Assembly (NCBI RefSeq): GCF_009696145.1
Contig: NZ_VUMO01000008.1
Location: 1 to 64,000 of the forward strand
Direction of reading: 5' to 3'
Length of the DNA stretch: 64,000 nucleotides
Origin: Pseudoramibacter porci
GTDB taxonomy: Bacteria > Bacillota > Clostridia > Eubacteriales > Eubacteriaceae
Notes under the pieces: generated by a model
The model's database searches: none
Told to the model about the DNA's origin: nothing
Seen by the model: only the letters and a program-made list of their open reading frames with translations
Program-made: the position numbers and the translations under genes
Shown here: in pieces, positions 44,510 through 52,424 of the stretch
How positions within the stretch are numbered: the stretch's first letter is position 1
How the letters are laid out: each line of letters starts with the position of its first letter

Positions 44510-45835
44510 ATGGTAAAAGTTATTACATATGGCACTTATGACCTGCTGCATTACGGTCATATCAAGCTTCTTGAGAGAGCCAAGGCTTTGGGAGATTATC
44601 TGATTGTTGGGGTTACAGCTGACGATTTTGACAGACAGCGCGGTAAGATCAATGTTCAACAGACATTGGAAGAGCGTGTCGCTGCAGTGAAAGCAACTGG
44701 AATAGCAGATAAAATTATTGTTGAGGAGTATGAAGGCCAGAAAATTGATGATATCAAGCGCTACGAAGTAGATATTTTTACAGTTGGATCTGACTGGGAA
44801 GGTTATTTTGATTATCTGAATGAATTCTGCAAAGTTGTTTATCTTCCCCGGACACAAGGGGTATCGAGTTCTGATCTTCGGGCTGAAAAAGGGTCTGTAA
44901 AAATTGGAATGTTGGGATATTCTTCTTTTCTCGACAAAGTTTATAACGAGTCGAAATTTGTTAATGCAGTGAATGTAACAGCACTATGTTCGTCGGATTT
45001 CACTAAACTGGAAGAAGTTCAAAAGGAGATTTCATTTTCAACCGATTGTTATGGTGCAATGCTGGACAACGTAGATGCAGTTTATATTCATTCTCATCCA
45101 ACATTGCATTATGATGAGATTTGTCATGCCCTTAAAAAAGGAAAACATGTTTTATGCGAAAGTCCAATCGCATTGCAAAAGAAACAGTATGATGAATTGA
45201 TTCAACTTGCTGAAAAGAATAATCTAATTTTAATGGAAGCAATTCGCACAGCCTACATGCTGGCATACTCAAGATTGCTTCTTATTGTAAAGAGCGGAAA
45301 GATTGGAAAGGTGGTGTCAGTTGATGCGACTTGTACCAGTTTACGCACTTATGGTAATTTTGGAGAAAAGAGTAAGAAATGGGGTAGTATGGAAGGATGG
45401 GGACCAACAGCATTACTACCGATATTCCAGATACTTGGAACTGACTATACTGAAATAAACTTCTTTACAGTTGAAGATAAAAGCTATCCAGGAACGGATG
45501 CATTTACCAAAGTAAATTTGAACTACCCTGATGTAACGGCAACAATAAAAGTTGGTACTGGAGTAAAGTCCGAAGGTGAACTTATTGTATCTGGAACAAA
45601 GGGATATATTTATGTTCCGGCGCCTTGGTGGAAAACAGATTATTTTGAAGTTCGTTATGAAAACCCGGAGAATAATAAACGTCAGTTTTATCAGTTGGAA
45701 GGTGACGGAATTCGCTATGAATTAGTGGAGTTTGCACACGCAATTCAAAATGGTAATGCAGAGTTCTATATTAATCGAAATGTTACCAAGGCCATTGTGG
45801 GTGTAATGGAGAAGTTCAGAAATCGGAATTGCTGA
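44510..45835 (+). CDS. Fusion: nucleotidyltransferase (TagD-like) plus Gfo/Idh/MocA oxidoreductase domain
   Basis: A 441-residue two-domain protein. Residues 1-130 are a glycerol-3-phosphate cytidylyltransferase-like domain: TYGTYDLLHYGHIKLL (HxGH) and RTQGVSSSDL (RTxGxSS). Residues 131-441 are a Gfo/Idh/MocA-type NAD(P) oxidoreductase (KIGMLGYSSF, HPTLHYDEICHALKKGKHVL, NLILMEAIRTAYM). The family's catalytic E-K-P motif reads CESP, so the usual Lys is Ser and the dehydrogenase may be altered or structural. ATG 44510 (AGAGG 9 nt upstream) fits the domain start better than TTG 44489. Could make a CDP-activated, modified polyol for the 40864 transferase. Confidence 0.82.
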   Translation: MVKVITYGTYDLLHYGHIKLLERAKALGDYLIVGVTADDFDRQRGKINVQQTLEERVAAVKATGIADKIIVEEYEGQKIDDIKRYEVDIFTVGSDWEGYFDYLNEFCKVVYLPRTQGVSSSDLRAEKGSVKIGMLGYSSFLDKVYNESKFVNAVNVTALCSSDFTKLEEVQKEISFSTDCYGAMLDNVDAVYIHSHPTLHYDEICHALKKGKHVLCESPIALQKKQYDELIQLAEKNNLILMEAIRTAYMLAYSRLLLIVKSGKIGKVVSVDATCTSLRTYGNFGEKSKKWGSMEGWGPTALLPIFQILGTDYTEINFFTVEDKSYPGTDAFTKVNLNYPDVTATIKVGTGVKSEGELIVSGTKGYIYVPAPWWKTDYFEVRYENPENNKRQFYQLEGDGIRYELVEFAHAIQNGNAEFYINRNVTKAIVGVMEKFRNRNC

Positions 45836-45857
45836 TTGTCGAAGGAATCAGAAGTTT

Positions 45858-46014
45858 ATGGCACGGCAAAGAGAGTCCAATTTTGAACTACTTCGAGTTC
45901 TCGCGATGTTTATGATTGTTATGCAGCATGCGATTGAACGTGGCTCAGGTGTTGAGAGTCGACAAGTGCTGAAAGGGAAATATAGCATTAATTTTGTAAT
46001 TTCTTCTTTGCAAA
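45858..46014 (+). pseudogene. N-terminal fragment of an acyltransferase-3 membrane protein
   Basis: ATG 45858 starts RESNFELLRVLAMFMIVMQHA, the first membrane helix of the acyltransferase-3 (O-acetyltransferase) family, which is normally 330-380 residues. Only ~52 codons are left before the sequence switches, at about 46,015, to GC-rich rfbB coding sequence in a different frame. It is the truncated last gene of the AT-rich capsule block. Confidence 0.75.
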
Positions 46015-46950
46015 AAATTCCATCACGTCTCCACAGACGAGGTGTACGGCTCGCTGCCGGAAGATCCGGACGCCTATTTCTACGAAACGACGCCTTACGC
46101 GCCGCATTCCCCGTACTCGGCATCGAAAGCGTCCTCTGACATGCTGGTGCGCGTTTATCACGACACCTACGGTTTTCCGATGAACATCACCAATTGCTCC
46201 AATAACTATGGGTCGTATCAGTTCCCCGAATAGCTGATCCCGCTGATGATCAACAACGCGCTGAACGGCAAGAAGCTGCCGGTTTACGGCGACGGAAAGA
46301 ACGTGAGGGACTGGCTCTATATGGAAGATCATTGCAAAGCCATCGATCTCGTTCAACAGAAAGGCCGGGACGGCGAAACCTATAACATCGGCGGACACAA
46401 CGAAAAACAGAACATCGAAATTGTAGAAACGATCATTGACGTGCTGCGCGAATATTTGCCGGATACAGACCCGAGAAAGGCCCACATCACAAAGGATTTG
46501 ATCGAACATGTCACTGACCGCAAGGGACACGACCGCCGTTACGCGATTGCGCCGGACAAGATCAAAGCGGAACTGGGCTGGGAACCGGAAACGATGTTCA
46601 AAGAAGGCATCCGCAAGACCATTGTCTGGTACATGGCGTACACCTTTGATTTGGCTCGGCTCCTCGTAGATATGATTCCCAGCGAGAAGTACGGCTATTA
46701 TCACGCGACCAATGAAGGCGGGTACATCTCCTGGTACGATTTTACCGTTGAAATCTACAAACAGGCCGGATATTCGACGAAAGTCATCCCGGTGACGACG
46801 GCAGAATACGGTTTGTCCAAGGCAAAGCGGCCGTTCAACAGCCGGTTAGACAAATCGAAGCTCGCGGAAAACGGCTTTGAGCCGCTGCCGACCTGGCAGG
46901 ATGCGCTGCATCGTTATCTAGAAGAACTCAAACGCGCCGAGATGGATTGA
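46015..46950 (+). pseudogene. rfbB-rfbD deletion chimera (dTDP-rhamnose pathway remnant)
   Basis: From 46015 the frame reads [15 protein letters not shown], the middle of dTDP-glucose 4,6-dehydratase (RfbB); the first ~115 residues with the GxxGxxG NAD site are gone. [12 protein letters not shown] and [13 protein letters not shown] follow; then TAG (46231-46233) replaces the AAG expected in QFPEKLIPLM, and the frame continues to EGIRKTIVWY. At about 46632 it jumps to the C-terminus of dTDP-4-dehydrorhamnose reductase (RfbD): FDLARLLVDMIPSEKYGYYHA, TTAEYGLSKAKRPFNSRLDKS. So an internal deletion fused rfbB to rfbD. A frame from ATG 46246 (234 codons) is open but lacks both active sites. GC-rich, like the chromosome outside the capsule block. 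Confidence 0.85.
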
Positions 46951-47031
46951 GGACAGATGACTGCCGATGTCCTAGTTTACGGCGAAATGAAGTATGGGCG
47001 GAAAATTGCATAAATGCGAGTCAAGGTCAAT

Positions 47032-47057
47032 AAAAAAAGGATGGGACCCTCATCCTT
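47032..47057 (-). terminator. Terminator-like hairpin read on the minus strand
   Basis: AAGGATG (47037-47043) pairs with CATCCTT (47051-47057). On the minus strand it is followed by TTTTTTT (47032-47038 complement). No minus-strand gene is seen between it and galE, so it may end a small minus-strand RNA or an old gene. Confidence 0.35.
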
Positions 47058-47184
47058 CAAGTAGTGTTGATTAATGTCGATAAAAAATCTGAGGCAGAAC
47101 GCGGTTTAGCCGAACGCACAATCAATCCGCCATAAAATTTGTATAAATTTTCTGTAAAGGGGAGCATCGGCGCGCGTGTTACGC

Positions 47185-47190
47185 TATAAT
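47185..47190 (+). promoter_or_regulatory. -10 element before galE
   Basis: A perfect TATAAT lies 46 nt before the galE ATG. No good -35 stands 17 nt upstream (GAGCAT), so an activator or another sigma contact would be needed. Confidence 0.4.
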
Positions 47191-47235
47191 AAAGTGGATC
47201 AAACCAAGATAACCTAAATCTTGAGGAGGAAAGAC

Positions 47236-48252
47236 ATGAATATTCTTTTAGCCGGCGGAGCCGGTTATATCGGCAGTCATACAGCATTAGCTTTGATTGA
47301 AAGCGGCCACGACGTCATCATCGTGGACAATTATGCCAACTCGTCGCCGGAAGCGGTGAAACGGGTCGAAGAACTGGCAGGCAAATTCATTGTACATTAC
47401 GAAGCGGACGTGCAGGATCGGGACGCGATGATGAAAATCTTCAAATCCAACGCCATCGACTGCGTGATCCATTTTGCGGGGCTGAAGGCCGTTGGCGAAT
47501 CAGTCGAAAAGCCGGTGATGTATTACCGCAACAACATCGACACGACCTTGACCCTTTTGGAATGCATGGCGGAAACGGGCGTCAGCCGTTTCGTGTTCTC
47601 GTCATCCGCGACGGTCTATGGATCAGAAAATCCGATCCCTTACGTCGAAACGATGCCCAAGGGCAGCTGCACCAATCCCTACGGCTGGACCAAATCGATG
47701 ATGGAACAGATTCTGCAGGACGCGGTCGTGGCCAATCCCGACATGACGCTCGTTTTGCTGCGGTACTTCAACCCGATCGGCGCCCACGAAAGCGGCCGAA
47801 TCGGCGAAGACCCGAAGGGCATTCCCAATAATCTGATGCCCTACATTTCTCAGGTGGCCGTCGGGAAGCTGGATCACCTGACGATTTTCGGCGACGACTA
47901 CGATACGCCGGACGGCACCTGCCGCCGCGACTACATCCACGTGGTCGACCTGGCCGAAGGCCATGTGAAAGCAGTGGAATACGCGGAAAATCACAAAGGG
48001 ACGGAAATCTTCAACCTGGGCACCGGCACACCGTATTCGGTTCTGGACATCGTCCACGCCTTTGAAGACGCCAACGATTTAAAGATCCCGTACGAAATCG
48101 GGCCGAGACGCGCAGGCGATTTGCCGCAATTCTGGGCCAATGCGGATAAAGCGAAAGCCGTGCTGGGCTGGACAGCCAAGCGCGATTTGAAAGACATGTG
48201 CCGGGATTCCTGGAATTGGCAGAAACAAAACCCAGACGGGTATCGGAAATAA
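47236..48252 (+). CDS. galE: UDP-glucose 4-epimerase
   Basis: A 338-residue short-chain dehydrogenase family epimerase interconverting UDP-glucose and UDP-galactose. NILLAGGAGYIGSHTAL (NAD), DCVIHFAGLKAVGESVEKP, SSSATVYG, and the catalytic YGWTK; C-terminal RRAGDLPQFWANADKA is typical of GalE. ATG 47236 with GAGGAGG upstream. GC-rich, so part of the resident chromosome; it could feed UDP-galactose into the capsule. Confidence 0.92.
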   Translation: MNILLAGGAGYIGSHTALALIESGHDVIIVDNYANSSPEAVKRVEELAGKFIVHYEADVQDRDAMMKIFKSNAIDCVIHFAGLKAVGESVEKPVMYYRNNIDTTLTLLECMAETGVSRFVFSSSATVYGSENPIPYVETMPKGSCTNPYGWTKSMMEQILQDAVVANPDMTLVLLRYFNPIGAHESGRIGEDPKGIPNNLMPYISQVAVGKLDHLTIFGDDYDTPDGTCRRDYIHVVDLAEGHVKAVEYAENHKGTEIFNLGTGTPYSVLDIVHAFEDANDLKIPYEIGPRRAGDLPQFWANADKAKAVLGWTAKRDLKDMCRDSWNWQKQNPDGYRK

Positions 48253-48268
48253 GAGACGCAGCGCAACA

Positions 48269-48301
48269 CAGCTGCCGCAGGGATGCGGCGGCTGTTTTTT
48301 T
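48269..48301 (+). terminator. Intrinsic terminator of galE
   Basis: CAGCTGCCGCA (48269-48279) pairs with TGCGGCGGCTG (48284-48294, one G-U), loop GGGA, followed by seven T. Confidence 0.93.
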
Positions 48302-48322
48302 ATGAAACTGAGTCATGAGAAG

Positions 48323-48338
48323 AGGTAGGTGCCTACCT
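48323..48338. repeat. 16-bp palindrome
   Basis: AGGTAGG-TG-CCTACCT, placed 13 nt before the first operator-like repeat of the fic gene. Could be a separate regulator site or the edge of the inserted AT-rich segment. Confidence 0.45.
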
Positions 48339-48350
48339 GTTAAGTCAAGC

Positions 48351-48462
48351 TTATTCTAACAATCTCCAATTTATTAGAATAAGAATGCTGTTATTCTAAT
48401 AAATCGGGAATTATTAGAATAAGGGTGTCATTGTTCTAATAATTTTGTTATGATTAGAATAA
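48351..48462. promoter_or_regulatory. Six-copy alternating operator array, 20-bp period
   Basis: A 12-mer TTATTCTAATAA alternates with its reverse complement TTATTAGAATAA. Copies start at 48351, 48371, 48391, 48411, 48431 and 48451, exactly 20 bp apart, with 8-bp unique spacers. Copies 3 and 4 are perfect, 2 is perfect, and 1, 5 and 6 have one mismatch each. The last two overlap the likely promoter of the fic gene (TTGTTA 48445-48450, 17 nt, TAATAT 48468-48473). This looks like a cooperative repressor-binding array. Confidence 0.8.
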
Positions 48463-48473
48463 TAAAATAATAT
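48445..48473 (+). promoter_or_regulatory. Putative fic promoter
   Basis: TTGTTA (48445-48450) and TAATAT (48468-48473) with a 17-nt spacer, both 4/6 matches, in AT-rich sequence partly inside operator copy 6. Confidence 0.4.
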
Positions 48474-48487
48474 GAGAGTGTATTGCC

Positions 48488-49624
48488 ATGAAATCCATAG
48501 ATAAAATTTTGCAAAAAGCGCCTGTCCCACATATTCCAGATAAATTACCAATAAATTTAACTCATATAATTTCTGATCCAGAGATTGTAAAATTAATAGG
48601 ACAATCTAATAATGCATTAGGGGCATATAAGGGATTTTTATTAAATACGGCAAATCCTATGCTCTTGATATCACCGTTAATCTCACAAGAAGCTGTTCTG
48701 TCGTCAAAGCTAGAAGGAACACATGCTACACTTGATGATTTCCTTAATTATAATGCGGGCAACGATGTCCCGATTGCAAAAGACGAAATGCACGAAGTAG
48801 CAAATTATCGAAAAGCGTTATTTATTGCTTTAGAAAAAATGTCAACGGTCAATGATAATTCCGATGAGGGAAAAAGAAAACTTCCGTTGAGTACGCGTTT
48901 AATAAAAGAAATCCACAAAGTTTTGTTAAGCAATGTGCGAGGCTCTACAAAAAACCCGGGCGAATTTAAGCGTGCACAGAATTATATCGGCAGCAGACAA
49001 GCTATTACTTTTACGCCATTACCACCGACGTTGACAGACGAATATATGTCAAATCTTGAAAAGTATATTCATTATGACGAAATCGATGTTTTGCTTCAGG
49101 CCGCTTTAATACATGTACAATTTGAAATGATTCATCCTTTTGAAGATGGAAATGGACGAATTGGAAGATTGTTAATTCCATTATTGTTGTATTATAAAGA
49201 GGTGCTGCCGTATCCAACGTTTTACATGAGTTCGTACTTTGAATCTGACAGAGCTTTATATTTACAAATGCTTTCTACTGCTTCACGCAATGATGACTTT
49301 GTGCCTTGGATTAAATATTTTTTAAATGGTATTATCGATCAATCACAAGAAAACACTCGCAAGGTAAATTTACTTTTAACTCTATATGATCATTTTAAAG
49401 ATATTTGCTTGACTAAAATGAAATCAAGATATGCAATTAATTTATTAGACTTTATTTTTGTTCAACCTGTTTTTAAAGCTCAACAGGTCCAAAAGGAAAT
49501 AAAAGTAAGCAACGCAACGATTTATAATGTTATTAATGAATTTATCAAGTTCGGAATATTAAAACGGGGCGAGGAGAGACGTAATATTACATACTATTGT
49601 CCGGAAATAATAAAAGCACTATAG
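48488..49624 (+). CDS. Fic family protein with inhibitory helix and C-terminal winged helix
   Basis: A 378-residue AMPylator-type protein. Fic_N region (~20-110) holds the inhibitory motif S72-x-x-x-E76-G (SSKLEG), so it is a self-inhibited class II Fic enzyme. The active site HPFEDGNGRIGR (H216) is complete. The C-terminal ~70 residues (FKAQQVQKEIKVSNATIYNVINEF) form a winged helix, so the protein may bind DNA, possibly the array upstream of its own gene. Very AT-rich compared with the flanks, suggesting horizontal gain. Target protein unknown. Confidence 0.88.
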   Translation: MKSIDKILQKAPVPHIPDKLPINLTHIISDPEIVKLIGQSNNALGAYKGFLLNTANPMLLISPLISQEAVLSSKLEGTHATLDDFLNYNAGNDVPIAKDEMHEVANYRKALFIALEKMSTVNDNSDEGKRKLPLSTRLIKEIHKVLLSNVRGSTKNPGEFKRAQNYIGSRQAITFTPLPPTLTDEYMSNLEKYIHYDEIDVLLQAALIHVQFEMIHPFEDGNGRIGRLLIPLLLYYKEVLPYPTFYMSSYFESDRALYLQMLSTASRNDDFVPWIKYFLNGIIDQSQENTRKVNLLLTLYDHFKDICLTKMKSRYAINLLDFIFVQPVFKAQQVQKEIKVSNATIYNVINEFIKFGILKRGEERRNITYYCPEIIKAL

Positions 49625-49784
49625 CGATGATGATAAGAGCAACATCACCATATTGTGAGCTGTCAATACGTAATCCGGCAGATCTTCAAAAGTTGAATCA
49701 TTTGAGGTTCGCGATTGGTGCCGGCAGGACGGAAGTCTATTTTTAGTGAAGCATATATTTACAAATGATCGTCAATTTTTTATC

Positions 49785-49812
49785 TTGAATATCTACGATT
49801 AGGGACTACAAT
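49785..49812 (+). promoter_or_regulatory. Promoter of the amidohydrolase operon
   Basis: TTGAAT (49785-49790), 16-nt spacer, TACAAT (49807-49812). A second TACAAT is at 49821. Transcription would start ~20 nt before the leader hairpin. Confidence 0.5.
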
Positions 49813-49840
49813 AAAATCAATACAATAATTTACATCACAG

Positions 49841-49877
49841 CGACGTGAGAACAGAGTTCTTGCGTCGTATTTTTTTT
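49841..49877 (+). terminator. Leader terminator / attenuator before the amidohydrolase operon
   Basis: CGACGTGAGAAC (49841-49852) pairs with GTTCTTGCGTCG (49856-49867, two G-U pairs), loop AGA, followed by TATTTTTTTT. The ribosome binding site GGAGG (49878-49882) comes right after the T-run, so the hairpin can only act on transcription of the gene that starts at 49889 or of something shortly upstream. Confidence 0.75.
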
Positions 49878-49888
49878 GGAGGTTTTTT

Positions 49889-51238
49889 ATGTATCACCAT
49901 GTGGTTCCGCTTTCTGATTCAGTTTTGGCTACGGTCAAAAACGGCGCAATGCAAGATACCGTGGGGGATTTATGGAAACACGACCGTATTTTATTAAAAA
50001 ACGGCCATGTGATTGATCCAAAAAATAAGATCGACGATGAGCGCGACGTCTTGATTGAAGACGGCCTGATCAAAGAAGTGGCAGACGGGATTCATCCGGA
50101 TGAAGGCGATCGGGTGATTGATTGCGGAGGTTTGTTAGTCGTGCCAGGGTTAATCGATATGCATCTCCATTTAGGGGATTTATTTGAAGTGTCGACCAAT
50201 CCTATTTTCTGTGCAGCTGAAGATGGCGTTACCTTGGGCCTTTCACCAGGAGCTGGGAATACCTTTATGGCACCGTCTTTGTTGGGTGCAGAAGTTGACC
50301 ATGGGGTGCCCATTAATTTGGGAGTCTATCTCGGCGCAGCAAATGTGTTAGGAACGCGGCTCGATACAGACGAATTGATTCAGTTGTTTAAAGGAGAACT
50401 TGATGCTGAAACCATGTCATCAAAAATGACGAGAAACAGCATTACCAATACGACCGCAGCCCTTTGTGTCGGGATCAAAGATCATATGGGGCATTTTATC
50501 ATGAGTGATGAAAACATCGATAAAATTTTTAAGATTACGTCTGAAGCAAAATTGATCTATATGTCCCATACTCAAGATCCGGAACATGCAGAACGATTGG
50601 CTGCTCTGTCCAAAGGGAGACCGCTTCATTTGGCACACGCGACGGCAGCAGGGTGCGGCACACACATGGATCCGGTTGAAGGAATGCAGCGCGTATTAGA
50701 TTTAATCGGCGGCAATATTACCGGCGAATTTGTTACGACCATGTTAAGAACTGGGGGCGGCAGCCGAGAAGGCTTACAAATGCCTAAAGCTGCCCAAAAA
50801 TTGGCCTATGATGCATTGTCATCTGGAAAAGTTAAAATTCTCATTTCCGATGGACAGAATCAGGCGACTATGAAAGGATTCGGCGACACAAGAGACGATA
50901 TCCCATGTATCATCGAACTGGCTGAAGCGGGTATTTTGTCGCTCAGCGACGCTGTCGCGTGCATGACTAAAAATCCGGCGGAACTCATCGCGAAACGCAC
51001 AGCCAACAATTGGTGGACGGAAAAATTGGGCCATCTGGGCGCAGGCGCATTGGGTAACGTGACGGTAATCGATCAGAACGACAAATTAGCGACGTATACA
51101 ATCGTAAATGGACAGATTGTTTCCTTTGAAAATCGGGCGGTCAGAAGAAACTGTGGCGCTGGCGGCTGGGTCTCTAAATTTGGTATGGTTCGCAGAACCG
51201 GTGTTGGCGAAATCGCCATGTTTTCTTACGGGAAATGA
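49889..51238 (+). CDS. Amidohydrolase-superfamily enzyme (dihydroorotase/hydantoinase-like)
   Basis: A 449-residue metal-dependent amidohydrolase: N-terminal beta-sandwich ILLKNGHVIDPKNKIDDERDV, metal motif VVPGLIDMHLHLGD, later metal ligands in YMSHTQDPEHAERL and LHLAHATAAG, and Asp in ILISDGQNQ. Unlike typical dihydroorotases the N-terminus has a ~35-residue lead and GGGSREGLQMPKAAQ is unusual. Likely opens a cyclic amide or hydrolyses a C-N bond of an N-substituted amino acid. First gene of a three-gene operon; its stop overlaps the next start. Confidence 0.75.
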   Translation: MYHHVVPLSDSVLATVKNGAMQDTVGDLWKHDRILLKNGHVIDPKNKIDDERDVLIEDGLIKEVADGIHPDEGDRVIDCGGLLVVPGLIDMHLHLGDLFEVSTNPIFCAAEDGVTLGLSPGAGNTFMAPSLLGAEVDHGVPINLGVYLGAANVLGTRLDTDELIQLFKGELDAETMSSKMTRNSITNTTAALCVGIKDHMGHFIMSDENIDKIFKITSEAKLIYMSHTQDPEHAERLAALSKGRPLHLAHATAAGCGTHMDPVEGMQRVLDLIGGNITGEFVTTMLRTGGGSREGLQMPKAAQKLAYDALSSGKVKILISDGQNQATMKGFGDTRDDIPCIIELAEAGILSLSDAVACMTKNPAELIAKRTANNWWTEKLGHLGAGALGNVTVIDQNDKLATYTIVNGQIVSFENRAVRRNCGAGGWVSKFGMVRRTGVGEIAMFSYGK

Positions 51239-52422
51239 TGATGCAAACTTATCCATCTGAAGAACAATGCAAAACGCTTTTACAGACGCTAGTGCGTACC
51301 AATACCTGTCAGCCGGAAGGTAATGAAGAGGCATTGGTCGATTGGATCGTCGCCCAACTCCCACAAGATGTGACACAGTTTAAAATCCAAAATGCCTCAA
51401 ATAGAGCTTCGCTTATTGTGAAGCTGGAAGGGGATGAAGACGACGGCGGTGTCGCTTTCGTCGGGCATTTAGATACGGTGGCTTGTTCAGAAGCTGATGG
51501 ATGGACCGATCCGCCGCACGGCGCCGTGGTTAAGGATCATACGCTTTATGGCCGCGGGGCCTGTGATATGAAGGGCGGAGATGCCGCCATGCTACTGACG
51601 TTAAAATATTTGCTCGAAAATAAAGTGACATTAAAGCGGCCGGTATATTTCTGTTTTACTTCTGATGAGGAAGCTTCAGGTCTCGGCATCCAGTCAGTTT
51701 TATCTAGCGGTTATCTCAACGCAGTCGATGCGATGATCGTTTGCGAGCCTTCCCGTGAACAGATTAGCAATAGCGAAAAAGGCGCTCTTTGGATACACGT
51801 TGCCATCGACGGAGTATCTGCACACGCGTCACGCCCGACGTTGGGCATCAATGCGGTAGAATACGCGTCTCTTTTAAGCCAAAGGATTAAGAACATGGTG
51901 ACAGCGAAATCGGTGCATCCGATTCTAGGACCGGCGACAGCGGCAGTGACCAAGATCTTTGGTGGCAGTATGACCAATATTATTCCGGCCCACGCCGAAT
52001 TTGAAATGGACATTCGGACAAATCCGGATACATCCTCTAAAGATTTAGAGGGAGAAATCGATGAGATCATCGATCAGCTTTTGAAGGAAGCCGGTCAGGT
52101 GTCGACGCGTTCAGGGCAGCTTAAAATCTCAAAAACTGTCATTAACAATCGACCGGCCATTGAAACCAGCAAAGATCATCCGCTCATTCAAACTTTAAAA
52201 GCCATTGGGGCGAAAGTGGGAATCAATACCGGAGAAAGAGGGCATTTCTTTTATACCGATGCGTCTCAATTTATTCCACAGATGCATATTCCTTTTGCGA
52301 TTGCAGGTCCTGGAGACGATGCCCTTGCTCACTGTGTTAATGAATCCATCGATTTGAGAAGCGTTCAGAGATTTACAAAACTCTACATCAACTACATCAT
52401 GCAAACAAACAAAAAGGATTAA
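51235..52422 (+). CDS. M20 family metallopeptidase (ArgE/DapE-like)
   Basis: A 395-residue dizinc deacylase/peptidase: AFVGHLDTVACSEADGW, YGRGACDMKGGDAAML, FTSDEEASGLG (catalytic Glu), VCEPSREQIS, and the dimerisation domain starting IHVAIDGVSAHASRP. It could hydrolyse the product released by the amidohydrolase. Starts at ATG 51235 (or 51238/51241) overlapping the previous stop; two nt before the permease gene. Confidence 0.85.
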   Translation: MMMQTYPSEEQCKTLLQTLVRTNTCQPEGNEEALVDWIVAQLPQDVTQFKIQNASNRASLIVKLEGDEDDGGVAFVGHLDTVACSEADGWTDPPHGAVVKDHTLYGRGACDMKGGDAAMLLTLKYLLENKVTLKRPVYFCFTSDEEASGLGIQSVLSSGYLNAVDAMIVCEPSREQISNSEKGALWIHVAIDGVSAHASRPTLGINAVEYASLLSQRIKNMVTAKSVHPILGPATAAVTKIFGGSMTNIIPAHAEFEMDIRTNPDTSSKDLEGEIDEIIDQLLKEAGQVSTRSGQLKISKTVINNRPAIETSKDHPLIQTLKAIGAKVGINTGERGHFFYTDASQFIPQMHIPFAIAGPGDDALAHCVNESIDLRSVQRFTKLYINYIMQTNKKD

Positions 52423-52424
52423 TT

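Noticed and set aside
46246..46950. A functional 234-residue rhamnose-pathway protein
   Set aside because: It joins the C-terminal part of RfbB to the C-terminal part of RfbD and lacks the NAD site and catalytic residues of both.
48351..48462. CRISPR array
   Set aside because: Repeats are 12 bp, alternate in orientation and have 8-bp spacers directly before a gene; this is an operator pattern.
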